This document shows positions 16,397 through 23,618 of a stretch of 35,543 nt of DNA, in pieces (position 1 is the first letter of the stretch; every line of letters begins with the position of its first letter). Both the position numbers and the translations under genes were made by a program. Origin of the DNA: Caldithrix sp. (GTDB lineage Bacteria > Zhuqueibacterota > Zhuqueibacteria > Thermofontimicrobiales > Sulfurfontimicrobiaceae). The notes beneath the pieces were generated by a model, which ran no database searches, had not been told where the DNA came from, and saw nothing but the letters and a program-made list of their open reading frames with translations. Location: contig DYKB01000067.1 of the NCBI GenBank assembly GCA_020722815.1, positions 1 to 35,543 of the forward strand, in the 5' to 3' direction.

Positions 16397-17035
16397 ATGT
16401 GTCGACTATTAGCTGTAAAAGCCCTTGATGGAATCCAGATGCCGAATTTTTTACAAAATTTTGCATCAATTTGCCGCCAGAGCCGTGAATTTCAGGGACA
16501 TGGTTGGGGCTGTGCCTATTTAAAACGTGGCGAGTGGCATATTTATAAAAATATTCGCCCCATCTGGGAAGATAATTTGGACCAATTTCCAGAAACCACC
16601 CTCCTGCTGGCCCACGCCAGAAGTGCTTTTCGTGATGCAGGTATTTCAGTTGAAAATAACATGCCTTTTATGGATGAACCGCATGTTTTTATTTTCAATG
16701 GTGAACTTCATGGCGTCAAAATCAAAGCGCCGGGGCGAATTGGTGCCGAGAAAATTTTCAATTATATCAAGCGTTTTGATCCCATTGATCCATTGGCGGC
16801 GATTAAAAAAGGATTACCGATTATTCAAAAACGGTCAAAATATATTCGTGCCATGAATTTTATTATTTCGGATGGTGAGAAGCTGTTTGTGAATTCCTTT
16901 TATAATGAAGATCATGATTATTTCACGCTTTATAAAAAACAGACTCCCCAAATTTTAACCGTTTGCTCCGAAAAATTTTATGGAGAGGAAGATTGGCAAA
17001 AAATTGATAATTATACAATTGAGGTGCTTTCATGA
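16397..17035 (+). CDS. Class II glutamine-amidotransferase-fold Ntn hydrolase (YafJ/EgtC/Dug3-like) embedded in the LysW operon
   Basis: 212 aa single-domain Ntn hydrolase. It begins MCRLLAV, so removal of Met exposes Cys2 as nucleophile. LLAHARSAF (Arg75) matches the Arg that holds the substrate alpha-carboxylate, and FNGELHG (Asn101-Gly102) the oxyanion hole. The family's later TDSE-like motif, whose Asp binds the free alpha-amino group of glutamine, reads RIGAEKIF (114-121), without the Asp. The C-terminal VCSEKFY and EEDWQKI match YafJ-type endings. No synthetase domain or obvious ammonia acceptor is attached. Its stop overlaps the lysZ start by 4 nt, so it is translated with the pathway. 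I infer a gamma-glutamyl amidase that may release lysine from LysW; generic amidotransferase or glutaminase function remains possible. Confidence 0.9.
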   Translation: MCRLLAVKALDGIQMPNFLQNFASICRQSREFQGHGWGCAYLKRGEWHIYKNIRPIWEDNLDQFPETTLLLAHARSAFRDAGISVENNMPFMDEPHVFIFNGELHGVKIKAPGRIGAEKIFNYIKRFDPIDPLAAIKKGLPIIQKRSKYIRAMNFIISDGEKLFVNSFYNEDHDYFTLYKKQTPQILTVCSEKFYGEEDWQKIDNYTIEVLS

Positions 17036-17823
17036 TCATTGTAAAAATTGGCGGCGGCGCCAGTATTAATTTAAAAGGAATTATCGCTGATCTTGCTGAA
17101 CTTACCGAACCATTTATTATCATCCACGGCGCGAATGCCCTGCGGGATGAATTAGCCGAAAAATTGGGAATCCAAAAGCAGGTCATTACCTCCATTTCAG
17201 GCTACTCCAGCGTTCTTTCGGATGCGGCAACCATCGATTTGCAAATGATGGCGTACGCCGGTCTCCGGAATAAGCGAATCGTTGAACTCTGCCAGCAGCA
17301 TGGCATCAATGCCGTGGGACTCAGCGGACTGGACGGCAAAGTTATCGAAGGCAAACGTAATATCGGCATAAAAGTTCAGGAAGGCTCTAAAAGGCGAATT
17401 ATTCGTGATTTTTCCGGAAAACCGCAAACGATTAATAAAAAACTGCTCACGCTCTTGCTGGAAAATGGTTTCACACCGGTTTTATCTGTTCCGATTATCG
17501 ATGAAAATAACTTTGCCATCAATTCCGAAAATGATGATATTGTCAATGTGCTCCATCAAGCACTTCAGGCTGACCAAATTCTTCAGCTTATCGAAGCACC
17601 CGGATTTCTGAAAGATAAAGATGATCCAACCTCGGTAATTCCCAAATTGACATTGGAAAATTTACAGGAACAAAACGCCCGGGTTGAAGGACGAATCAAA
17701 CGAAAATTATTGGCGTTGATTAATATATTGGAAGCCGGCCCGACACGCATCATTATGAGCGATGGTCGGACAAAACATCCGGTGCGGGATGCATTGGCCG
17801 GGAAAGGAACGATTATTCAATGA
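17032..17823 (+). CDS. lysZ: LysZ, LysW-aminoadipate kinase
   Basis: 263 aa amino-acid kinase of the acetylglutamate kinase family, matching Thermus LysZ closely in order of motifs: VKIGGGASIN, IIHGAN, TSISGYSS, GLRNKRIVELCQQHGINAVGLSGLDGK, NENDDIVN-type nucleotide region, and EGRIKRKLLALINILEAGPTRIIMSDGR near the end. It phosphorylates the distal carboxyl of LysW-bound aminoadipate. The start overlaps the preceding gene (ATGA), and its own stop overlaps the lysJ start in the same way, so three genes are translationally chained. Confidence 0.94.
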   Translation: MIIVKIGGGASINLKGIIADLAELTEPFIIIHGANALRDELAEKLGIQKQVITSISGYSSVLSDAATIDLQMMAYAGLRNKRIVELCQQHGINAVGLSGLDGKVIEGKRNIGIKVQEGSKRRIIRDFSGKPQTINKKLLTLLLENGFTPVLSVPIIDENNFAINSENDDIVNVLHQALQADQILQLIEAPGFLKDKDDPTSVIPKLTLENLQEQNARVEGRIKRKLLALINILEAGPTRIIMSDGRTKHPVRDALAGKGTIIQ

Positions 17824-18974
17824 TCGATTACATTACATTAGAAAACGAATATAGCTTCGATGTCTATCCCAAACGGGACGTGGTCATCGTCCGGGGCGAA
17901 AATGCCCGTGTTTGGGATATTCAGGGCAGGGAATATATCGATTGCGTGGCGGGACATGGCGTGGCGAATATCGGCCATTGTAATTCGAACGTTGTGGCGG
18001 CCATTCAGGAGCAGGCGCAGAAATTAATTACCTGTTCAGGAATATTTTATAATGATGTTCGGGCACAATTAATGGAAAAGCTGGTTTCGATAGCTCCTCA
18101 AAATTTAAAACGCGTTTTTCTGTGTAATTCCGGCACCGAAAGTATGGAAGCCGCTATTAAATTTGCTCGTTTCACTTCAAAAAAAACTGATTTTATTTGT
18201 GCGATGCGAGGTTTTCATGGCCGAACCCTTGGTGCGCTGAGTGCCACTTTTAATCCCGAATATCGCAAAGATTTTGAGCCACTCCTGCCCGGTTTTAATT
18301 TTGTGCCTTATAATAATTTTGAAAAACTTCAGGCCGCCGTTACTGAAAATACGGCGGGAATTATCCTCGAAATTGTCCAGGGTGAAGGTGGCGTAAATCC
18401 TGGCAAACGGGAATACCTTGAACAGGTCAGTCAGCTCTGCCGCGAACGAAATATTTTGTTCATTATCGATGAAATACAGACCGGATTTTGTCGCACCGGG
18501 AAAATGTTTGCTGTTGAGCATTTTGGAATCGAGCCGGATATGATGTGTGTTGCCAAAGCACTGGCAGGTGGATTACCAATTGGTGCTGTCCTTTGCTCAG
18601 AAAAAATTACAGTTCCGATAGGCAAACATGGAACAACCTTTGGTGGGAATCCATTGGTGTGCGCCGCCGGAATAGCCGCTATCGATTTTATGCAGGAAAA
18701 CCAATTAGCGCAGCAGGCAGCAGAAAAAGGGCAATATCTCCGTGCTAAGTTGGACGCCTGTCAATTTTCCGCGGTCCGGGAAATTCGAAGTCTGGGACTG
18801 CTGTTTGGCCTGGAACTAAAAGAGAAATCAAAGCCATATATTTTAAAATTAATGGAAGAAGGCGTTTTAGCCCTGCCAGCCGGCCCTACGGTATTGCGAC
18901 TCCTGCCACCATTGACAATTTCCTATCCTGAAATCGATTTTGTTGTTGATAAATTATCAGAAGTACTTAAATAA
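17820..18974 (+). CDS. lysJ: LysJ, LysW-aminoadipate-semialdehyde transaminase (ArgD/OAT family)
   Basis: 384 aa class III PLP aminotransferase. CNSGTESMEAAIKFAR near 102 binds the phosphate, FIIDEIQTGFCRTGKMFA near 217-233 holds the Asp contacting the pyridine nitrogen, and VAKALAGGLPIGAVLCS near 243 contains the PLP lysine. The next block HGTTFGGNPLVCAA is typical of ArgD/LysJ. It converts LysW-bound semialdehyde to LysW-lysine using glutamate. It is the last gene of the operon; a hairpin about 55 nt downstream may end the transcript. LysK, the usual next enzyme, does not follow. Confidence 0.94.
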   Translation: MIDYITLENEYSFDVYPKRDVVIVRGENARVWDIQGREYIDCVAGHGVANIGHCNSNVVAAIQEQAQKLITCSGIFYNDVRAQLMEKLVSIAPQNLKRVFLCNSGTESMEAAIKFARFTSKKTDFICAMRGFHGRTLGALSATFNPEYRKDFEPLLPGFNFVPYNNFEKLQAAVTENTAGIILEIVQGEGGVNPGKREYLEQVSQLCRERNILFIIDEIQTGFCRTGKMFAVEHFGIEPDMMCVAKALAGGLPIGAVLCSEKITVPIGKHGTTFGGNPLVCAAGIAAIDFMQENQLAQQAAEKGQYLRAKLDACQFSAVREIRSLGLLFGLELKEKSKPYILKLMEEGVLALPAGPTVLRLLPPLTISYPEIDFVVDKLSEVLK

Positions 18975-19028
18975 TACAAACGTTTGGAAATGTTGGTTTC
19001 GATCAATAACAGCTTATTTTTTACACAA

Positions 19029-19068
19029 AGAGTTCAGAGAGAGCAGTAAGAAAAAATCTCTGAACTCT
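19029..19068 (+). terminator. Hairpin after the lys operon
   Basis: AGAGTTCAGAGA (19029-19040) pairs perfectly with TCTCTGAACTCT (19057-19068) around a 16-nt A-rich loop. It lies about 55 nt after lysJ. A T-run does not follow directly (CTCAGATCTCTTTATTT), so it could be a weak terminator or an mRNA 3'-end stabiliser. The region 18975-19266 holds no gene that I can support. Confidence 0.45.
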
Positions 19069-19266
19069 CTCAGATCTCTTTATTTGAAAGTTTTAGATAA
19101 TTTAATATTGATTTTGATACATGCCAAAATACTAAAACATGATATTCTAATTCATATTAGGGTGCATATTTGATATTTTGGGCGATAAAATTGCAGAGAA
19201 TGATGTGAAAAAAGATATGGTACTTTATTGGCAGGAAAAACTGAACAACCGATTATTTCGGAAAGC

Positions 19267-19581
19267 TCAATCAAAGAAAAATTCCTTTTCTCGCTCCGCC
19301 TTTTTTGGCAACACGACGAGATTAATGATATACTCCGCATCATCGTTATCGGAATTTACCACGATCCGTCCACGATGAAAGCCTCCCCACAAACCACGTG
19401 TAATAATTTCTACGCCGATGTGACGTGAAGTTCCACGAAAACGACGCGGCTGTACTTTTATCCACCGATCCTTGGTCTTAATGTACCGATTAATATCCCG
19501 AAATAAAATCGGCTCGTTCAGATAGATCGAAAAGTACTCATTGGTACCTTTTTCCAGTTCCAGATTAATTTCCTCTTGCAT
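19267..19581 (-). CDS. Small cytoplasmic protein with Ig-like (BACON/choice-of-anchor type) strand pattern
   Basis: 104 aa from the ATG at 19581, with AAGAGA upstream and no signal peptide. The middle part reads WIKVQPRRF, then SRHIGVEIITRGL, WGGFHRGRIVVNSDND and EYIINLVV. This resembles the Ig-like repeat pattern WLxVxP...VxVDTxGLxxGxxxGxIxVxSN...IxVxV found in BACON and related domains. No catalytic residues are evident. Such domains usually bind proteins or glycans, but an isolated cytoplasmic copy is unusual. It is encoded downstream of the sigma factor on the same strand, with a 295-nt gap, so co-regulation is uncertain. Function unknown. Confidence 0.6.
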   Translation of the reverse strand: MQEEINLELEKGTNEYFSIYLNEPILFRDINRYIKTKDRWIKVQPRRFRGTSRHIGVEIITRGLWGGFHRGRIVVNSDNDDAEYIINLVVLPKKAEREKEFFFD

Positions 19582-19876
19582 AGTGATCTCTTTTCCTCAT
19601 TTGTTAATTCCCAAAACGCTTCGAACTATTTTCCTCCATCCTGAAGCCCACCCCCAGGATATGTTGGTAACTAAACCAAATTGAAAAAGAGAGTTACAAA
19701 AACAATACCAAAATATTAAATTATTGTTATCTCATTGTTTTTATATCACATAAATGAAATATAATTTTCAAAAAATTCACAAATAAATCGGTAAAAAGAC
19801 AATAATCTGTTGGTATTTATACCATCAAAGTAGAATCAAGTGGGATTACAGACAAGAAATACAAAGCAGGAAATTA

Positions 19877-20728
19877 CTAATTTCGAAAAATTTCGCGGAG
19901 ATGCTGGCTTCGTTTTGAGTGTTGCAGTCTTTTCAGGGCTTTATCCCGGATTTGCCGGACTTTGTTGTTCGAGATATTTAACATCACGGCAATCTTTTCT
20001 GAACTCAGTGGTTGTTCCTCATTAATTCCAAATGAAAGGCGAATTATTTTCGCCTGTTGTTCTGTTAAAGTTGACAATACTTCATCTATTTTTTTCTTCA
20101 ATGAATTAATTTCTACTTCTCTATCAGGCGCATCTTCAAACTCATCTTCGATTGTTTCAATCAAATTCAGCGAATCTTCTTCTGGCAAGGATGATTCCAA
20201 AGAAAAGGTCAATGTCGGTGAACTGAGCATATTCGAAAGCTTTTCAACCGAAGTATCCATGTGATCCGCCACTTCATGGATAGTTGGATCGCGGGAAAAT
20301 TCCTGCTCCAGTTTTAAAAATGCCCGCGTTGCCTTGTTAAAATCCGAGAGTCGATTTAGAGGCATACGAACAATATGGGATTGTTCATTCAACGCCTTTT
20401 TAATTGACTGACGAATCCACCAGACAGCGAAGGAGATGAATTTAAATCCGCGCGTTTCGTCAAATCTTTTCGCAGCTTCAATAAGCCCCAGATTGCCTTC
20501 ATTCACCAGATCTTCAATCGGAAGTCCCCGATGCCGGTACTGTTGGGCAATCTTGACGACAAATCGGAGATTCGATCGGATGAGCTTTTTAAAAGCCTCT
20601 TCATCCCCGGTTCGCATCTGCCTGGCCAATTCCTGTTCCTCATCAGGCGATAGAACGGGAATTTTGCTAATCTCCGAAAAATAACTTTTCAGCCAAGGCT
20701 CATTTTCAATCATCTTGTGTGTGCCCAT
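19877..20728 (-). CDS. RNA polymerase sigma-70 family factor (short RpoD/RpoS-type)
   Basis: 283 aa from the ATG at 20728, which has GGGGGTG in front; a TTG 15 nt farther up is less likely. Region 1.2 (WLKSYFSEISKIPVLSPDEEQELA) is present and the long region 1.1 is absent. Region 2 carries NLRFVVKIAQQYRHRGLPIEDLVNEGNLGLIEAAKRFDETRGFKFISFAVWWIRQSI in adjoining blocks, the hallmark of primary-like sigma factors. Region 3 follows (FNKATRAFLKLEQEF). Region 4 keeps LSFGINEEQPLS and a helix-turn-helix, but the usual TRERVRQI reads NNKVRQI, so -35 recognition may differ. It could be the primary sigma of an FCB-type genome or a paralogue; region 4.2 divergence leans to the latter. Confidence 0.92.
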   Translation of the reverse strand: MGTHKMIENEPWLKSYFSEISKIPVLSPDEEQELARQMRTGDEEAFKKLIRSNLRFVVKIAQQYRHRGLPIEDLVNEGNLGLIEAAKRFDETRGFKFISFAVWWIRQSIKKALNEQSHIVRMPLNRLSDFNKATRAFLKLEQEFSRDPTIHEVADHMDTSVEKLSNMLSSPTLTFSLESSLPEEDSLNLIETIEDEFEDAPDREVEINSLKKKIDEVLSTLTEQQAKIIRLSFGINEEQPLSSEKIAVMLNISNNKVRQIRDKALKRLQHSKRSQHLREIFRN

Positions 20729-20806
20729 TTTTCGCACCCCCAAAAGGTTTAAAATATGGCTGACTCATAATTTCGCACGCAGAGATGTTATCATCAATTA
20801 ACCCAA

Positions 20807-22504
20807 TTACGGCCAAAGGTCACCATCACGATTACCCATAAAAATCGTCCCTGTTAAATCGGGTTTGGCAAAATTTGAACGAAAAATTCCCCAATGACCG
20901 CTAAAATTGACCTGACAATTTTTAATCGTCGGCGATGAACCTTCACAATAAATATTCGCTGGCCAACTGAGATTACCACCACCATATTCAATGATACAAT
21001 TTTCCAAAATACAGGATTCGACAACACAATCATTCCCAAAATAAATAAAATCCCAATATCCAGGAGATTTATCACTTCCGGTAAAAACAATTGGCAAACC
21101 AGGATTTCCCCGTGCGATTAATCCACCGCGTGCACTTACTGAAATATTGACATCACTACCGAGCTCAAAGACAACCCCCGGCTCGATTGTCACTGTTTGA
21201 TAATAAATATTTAAATTTCCCGTTAAACGATATGGAATCACAGAATTGGGAATCGTTCCCCCCTTACTCAGCGTTCCACCTGTGACTTCAATAAAATAAT
21301 TTTCCATATCGAATTGATTAAATCTGATTTTTCCAAAAACTGCGGGCGTCATTCTTATTGGTGCGTTTTTATTTCCTGTAAACTTGTTAAATTCAAATTT
21401 TGTCGGATAACTTTCACCATTGAAAATAATTCCATAACCGCCGCTATTTGTAAATTCGCAATTTTCAAAGACCGGTGTACCAGCCTCACAATAGACATTG
21501 GCTGGATGCGATAAATGACTTCCCCCATCCGCAAAACGACAAAATGCAAATTGGAAATTTTCACTGGCACCATTTTTAAGTACAATGCCTTCCCAATAGC
21601 CTGGTTGATTTAACTTCCCATTAAATTTGATGGGAAGATTCATTTCCCCTTTTGCAATAAGCCTGGCTTTATAGCCCACTTCAAAAGATTTTCCAATTTC
21701 AAATTCCAATTGTACACCGGGCAGAATCGTCAATTGGGCTTCGGTGATTTTGACATCCACGTCAAAACGATAGGGCACATCCAGTTGAGACCAGGTGCCT
21801 GATTGTGACACATCGCCATTCTGTATCACCCGAACGGCATTCGCCCCCTGATTCCCGGAAAATTGCGAAGTTGAATTCAAACTGGCTATCGCTGTTGCCG
21901 ACAATAAAAGCGGTGCCAACTGGTTATTATGGACCTTATTTTGCTGAAATTTTTTGAATCGACTTTCACCATACAATGAAATGCCATTAGTAACACTTTT
22001 TCGAACCGAACAATTTTCAAAGGACGGGGCAGCGTCTTCACAAACTATCATCGCCGCAAGACTATCGCCGATTCCGCCGGATTCGAATAGACAAAAAGCA
22101 AATTGACATAAACTATCGACACAATCAAATCCAAAGCGAACATTTTTCCAGGCGCCCTTTGTCAAATCATTTGCGGTGAAGATAATCGAATCTTTTTCCG
22201 TGCCCACGGCATGAACCGCCGCATTGGTTGAAATTTGCAGCGAAGTATTGGGCAAAAACTCAATCCGTGCACCAGGTTCAATAGTTAAAAGACAATTATC
22301 GAGAATCACATCCTGGGTCACCACGTGCACCTGGTTGGCACGCCACGTTTCATTTTTGGTAATTCGGGAAAAATGCGAAATTTTGGTCGCATTTTCAACA
22401 TCCACTGGATTGGTCGTCGTGCATTGTACCAGAAAAACAAGCATTCCAATTTGAGCAAGCCAGAGTCCCAAAAAGTGGATTTTTTTCAAGACTCGAATTT
22501 TCAT
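20807..22504 (-). CDS. Three-repeat right-handed beta-helix lipoprotein
   Basis: 565 aa. Lipoprotein signal with MLVFLVQC as the lipobox region. After it come three repeats of roughly 160-170 aa, each opening with a strand pair like LTIEPGARIEF, LTILPGVQLEF or VTIEPGVVFEL. Each continues with a short metal-independent coil such as GLIARGNPGLPIVFTG, a 'KGAWKNVRFG / PGYWEGIVLKNG / PGYWDFIYFGND' block, and an NCEFTNSGGYGI-type parallel beta-helix stretch. This is the pectin-lyase-like fold used by many surface carbohydrate-binding or lyase proteins; I see no catalytic signature. It lies 78 nt upstream of the sigma gene on the same strand. Likely outer-membrane or periplasmic. Ligand unknown. Confidence 0.87.
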   Translation of the reverse strand: MKIRVLKKIHFLGLWLAQIGMLVFLVQCTTTNPVDVENATKISHFSRITKNETWRANQVHVVTQDVILDNCLLTIEPGARIEFLPNTSLQISTNAAVHAVGTEKDSIIFTANDLTKGAWKNVRFGFDCVDSLCQFAFCLFESGGIGDSLAAMIVCEDAAPSFENCSVRKSVTNGISLYGESRFKKFQQNKVHNNQLAPLLLSATAIASLNSTSQFSGNQGANAVRVIQNGDVSQSGTWSQLDVPYRFDVDVKITEAQLTILPGVQLEFEIGKSFEVGYKARLIAKGEMNLPIKFNGKLNQPGYWEGIVLKNGASENFQFAFCRFADGGSHLSHPANVYCEAGTPVFENCEFTNSGGYGIIFNGESYPTKFEFNKFTGNKNAPIRMTPAVFGKIRFNQFDMENYFIEVTGGTLSKGGTIPNSVIPYRLTGNLNIYYQTVTIEPGVVFELGSDVNISVSARGGLIARGNPGLPIVFTGSDKSPGYWDFIYFGNDCVVESCILENCIIEYGGGNLSWPANIYCEGSSPTIKNCQVNFSGHWGIFRSNFAKPDLTGTIFMGNRDGDLWP

Positions 22505-22661
22505 CTGTTTCTCCTCTTTTCCATAATGATTGAACCTATTTCACCGGTTGAAGGTTCATATTTTAATATAGCTATATTTTTCTATTAAATCAATTGGTTT
22601 TTATTTTATTAACAGGTTTCGGCTTAACATTTTTAAAAACAAGCTATTAATAACAATAAAC

Positions 22662-22751
22662 AGTATCCACTCAATAAAACATGGTCGTACACCCTTTCAA
22701 AGGTTTTAAACCTTTGAAAGGGTAGATTTCACCATCCTTTATTGAGGGGAT
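22662..22751. mobile_element. 90-bp MITE-like palindromic element with 9-bp direct repeats
   Basis: The centre is a perfect palindrome of two 16-base arms around one base (22691-22723, ACCCTTTCAAAGGTTT and its complement). The outer ends are a second inverted pair: TATCCACTCAATAAA (22664-22678) against TTTATTGAGGGGATA (22738-22752), one mismatch. ACAATAAAC occurs immediately outside both ends (22653-22661 and 22752-22760), as a target-site duplication would. There is no coding capacity, so mobilisation would need a transposase elsewhere. Confidence 0.6.
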
Positions 22752-22995
22752 ACAATAAACATTACCAGAAAAAAAGATTGAAGGACTATAATATAACATT
22801 TCGTCTCGAAATAACAAGTAAAAATTTACCAAATTTTATAAGCGAACAACACCATTCAAAATAATGAAAAAGGATTCAAATATGGAGCCTATATTAATTT
22901 TGAGGTGATTGATTGTTAAACTTTTTGAACCAGGTACGGAAACATACGTATAAATATTGGTAATGATTGATGATTTCATTTCCCTTAAATTTTCC

Positions 22996-23024
22996 TTGCT
23001 TTTTAATGATAAAGCCAGTATATT
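22996..23024 (+). promoter_or_regulatory. Sigma-70-like promoter of tmRNA
   Basis: TTGCTT at 22996-23001 and TATATT at 23019-23024, 17 bp apart. The predicted start near 23031 leaves about 35 nt of 5' leader to be removed by RNase P before mature tmRNA at 23066. The -35 surroundings TTGCTTTTTA are the same as at pgi. Confidence 0.55.
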
Positions 23025-23065
23025 AATTATAGAAGGTTCGCTTTTGTTCTTTAGATGAATTGCAT

Positions 23066-23426
23066 GGGGACGTCATGGTTTCGACGGGTGTCGAGGAGTT
23101 TGGGATAGCAGGCCGAGGATTTCTGGTCCCTCGTTAATCATCCAGGAGCTAAATTTAATTGCAGACAATTATAACTATGCAATGGCTGCCTAATTAAAGG
23201 TTGCCCGTTTCTGCTGGCTTTTACCCATCAAAGTTAGTAGAAACGTCGCTAATGATGGGTTAGTTGCCAATCACACTCAGGGGTTGGTGATGAAACTTTA
23301 CTGAGTTAGCGCCGGCAAGCTTTGTTTATGGTGCGAACCGGTGCGAGATTAATCAATAAACTAAGCTTGTAGAAATCCTCAACGACTGTCATTCGGACGC
23401 GGGTTCGACTCCCGCCGTCTCCACCA
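23066..23426 (+). ncRNA. ssrA: tmRNA
   Basis: The 5' end GGGGACG pairs with CGTCTCC before an encoded CCA (23424-23426), forming the tRNA-like acceptor stem. The 3' side has the T-arm GGGTTCGACTCCCG. The tag frame starts at GCA 23161 and ends at TAA 23191-23193, encoding ADNYNYAMAA. Several pseudoknot-like paired segments follow. tmRNA with SmpB rescues stalled ribosomes and tags the stalled protein for proteolysis. The tag ends in AMAA, where ALAA is common; the hydrophobic-Ala-Ala end should still be read by ClpXP. Length about 361 nt, standard for one-piece tmRNA. Confidence 0.97.
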
Positions 23427-23429
23427 GTA

Positions 23430-23464
23430 AGCCTCAGAAAAAGTTTGAATCTGGGGCTTTTTTT
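23430..23464 (+). terminator. Rho-independent terminator of tmRNA
   Basis: AGCCTCAGA (23430-23438) pairs with TCTGGGGCT (23450-23458) with one G-T wobble, followed by a run of seven T. It lies 3 nt after the CCA end of tmRNA. Confidence 0.8.
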
Positions 23465-23618
23465 ATGTAAATAATTTTAAAGCTTCCCTTCTTGGATTAT
23501 GGGTTATTTTAATTAACAATTTAAGCGTAAAACGTAATTCGGGATGCGTGAGGGTGGTGTTGAACGGTGAACCTGATAGCCGGATAAAATTAACAAATCT
23601 CAATTCTTAAAATTCAAA

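Larger units (their letters stand above)
22505..23065. other. Intergenic region between the beta-helix gene and tmRNA
   Basis: About 560 bases holding no gene. It contains the MITE-like palindromic element (22662-22751) and the tmRNA promoter. The stretch 22760-22990 shows nothing that I recognise. Confidence 0.6.
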
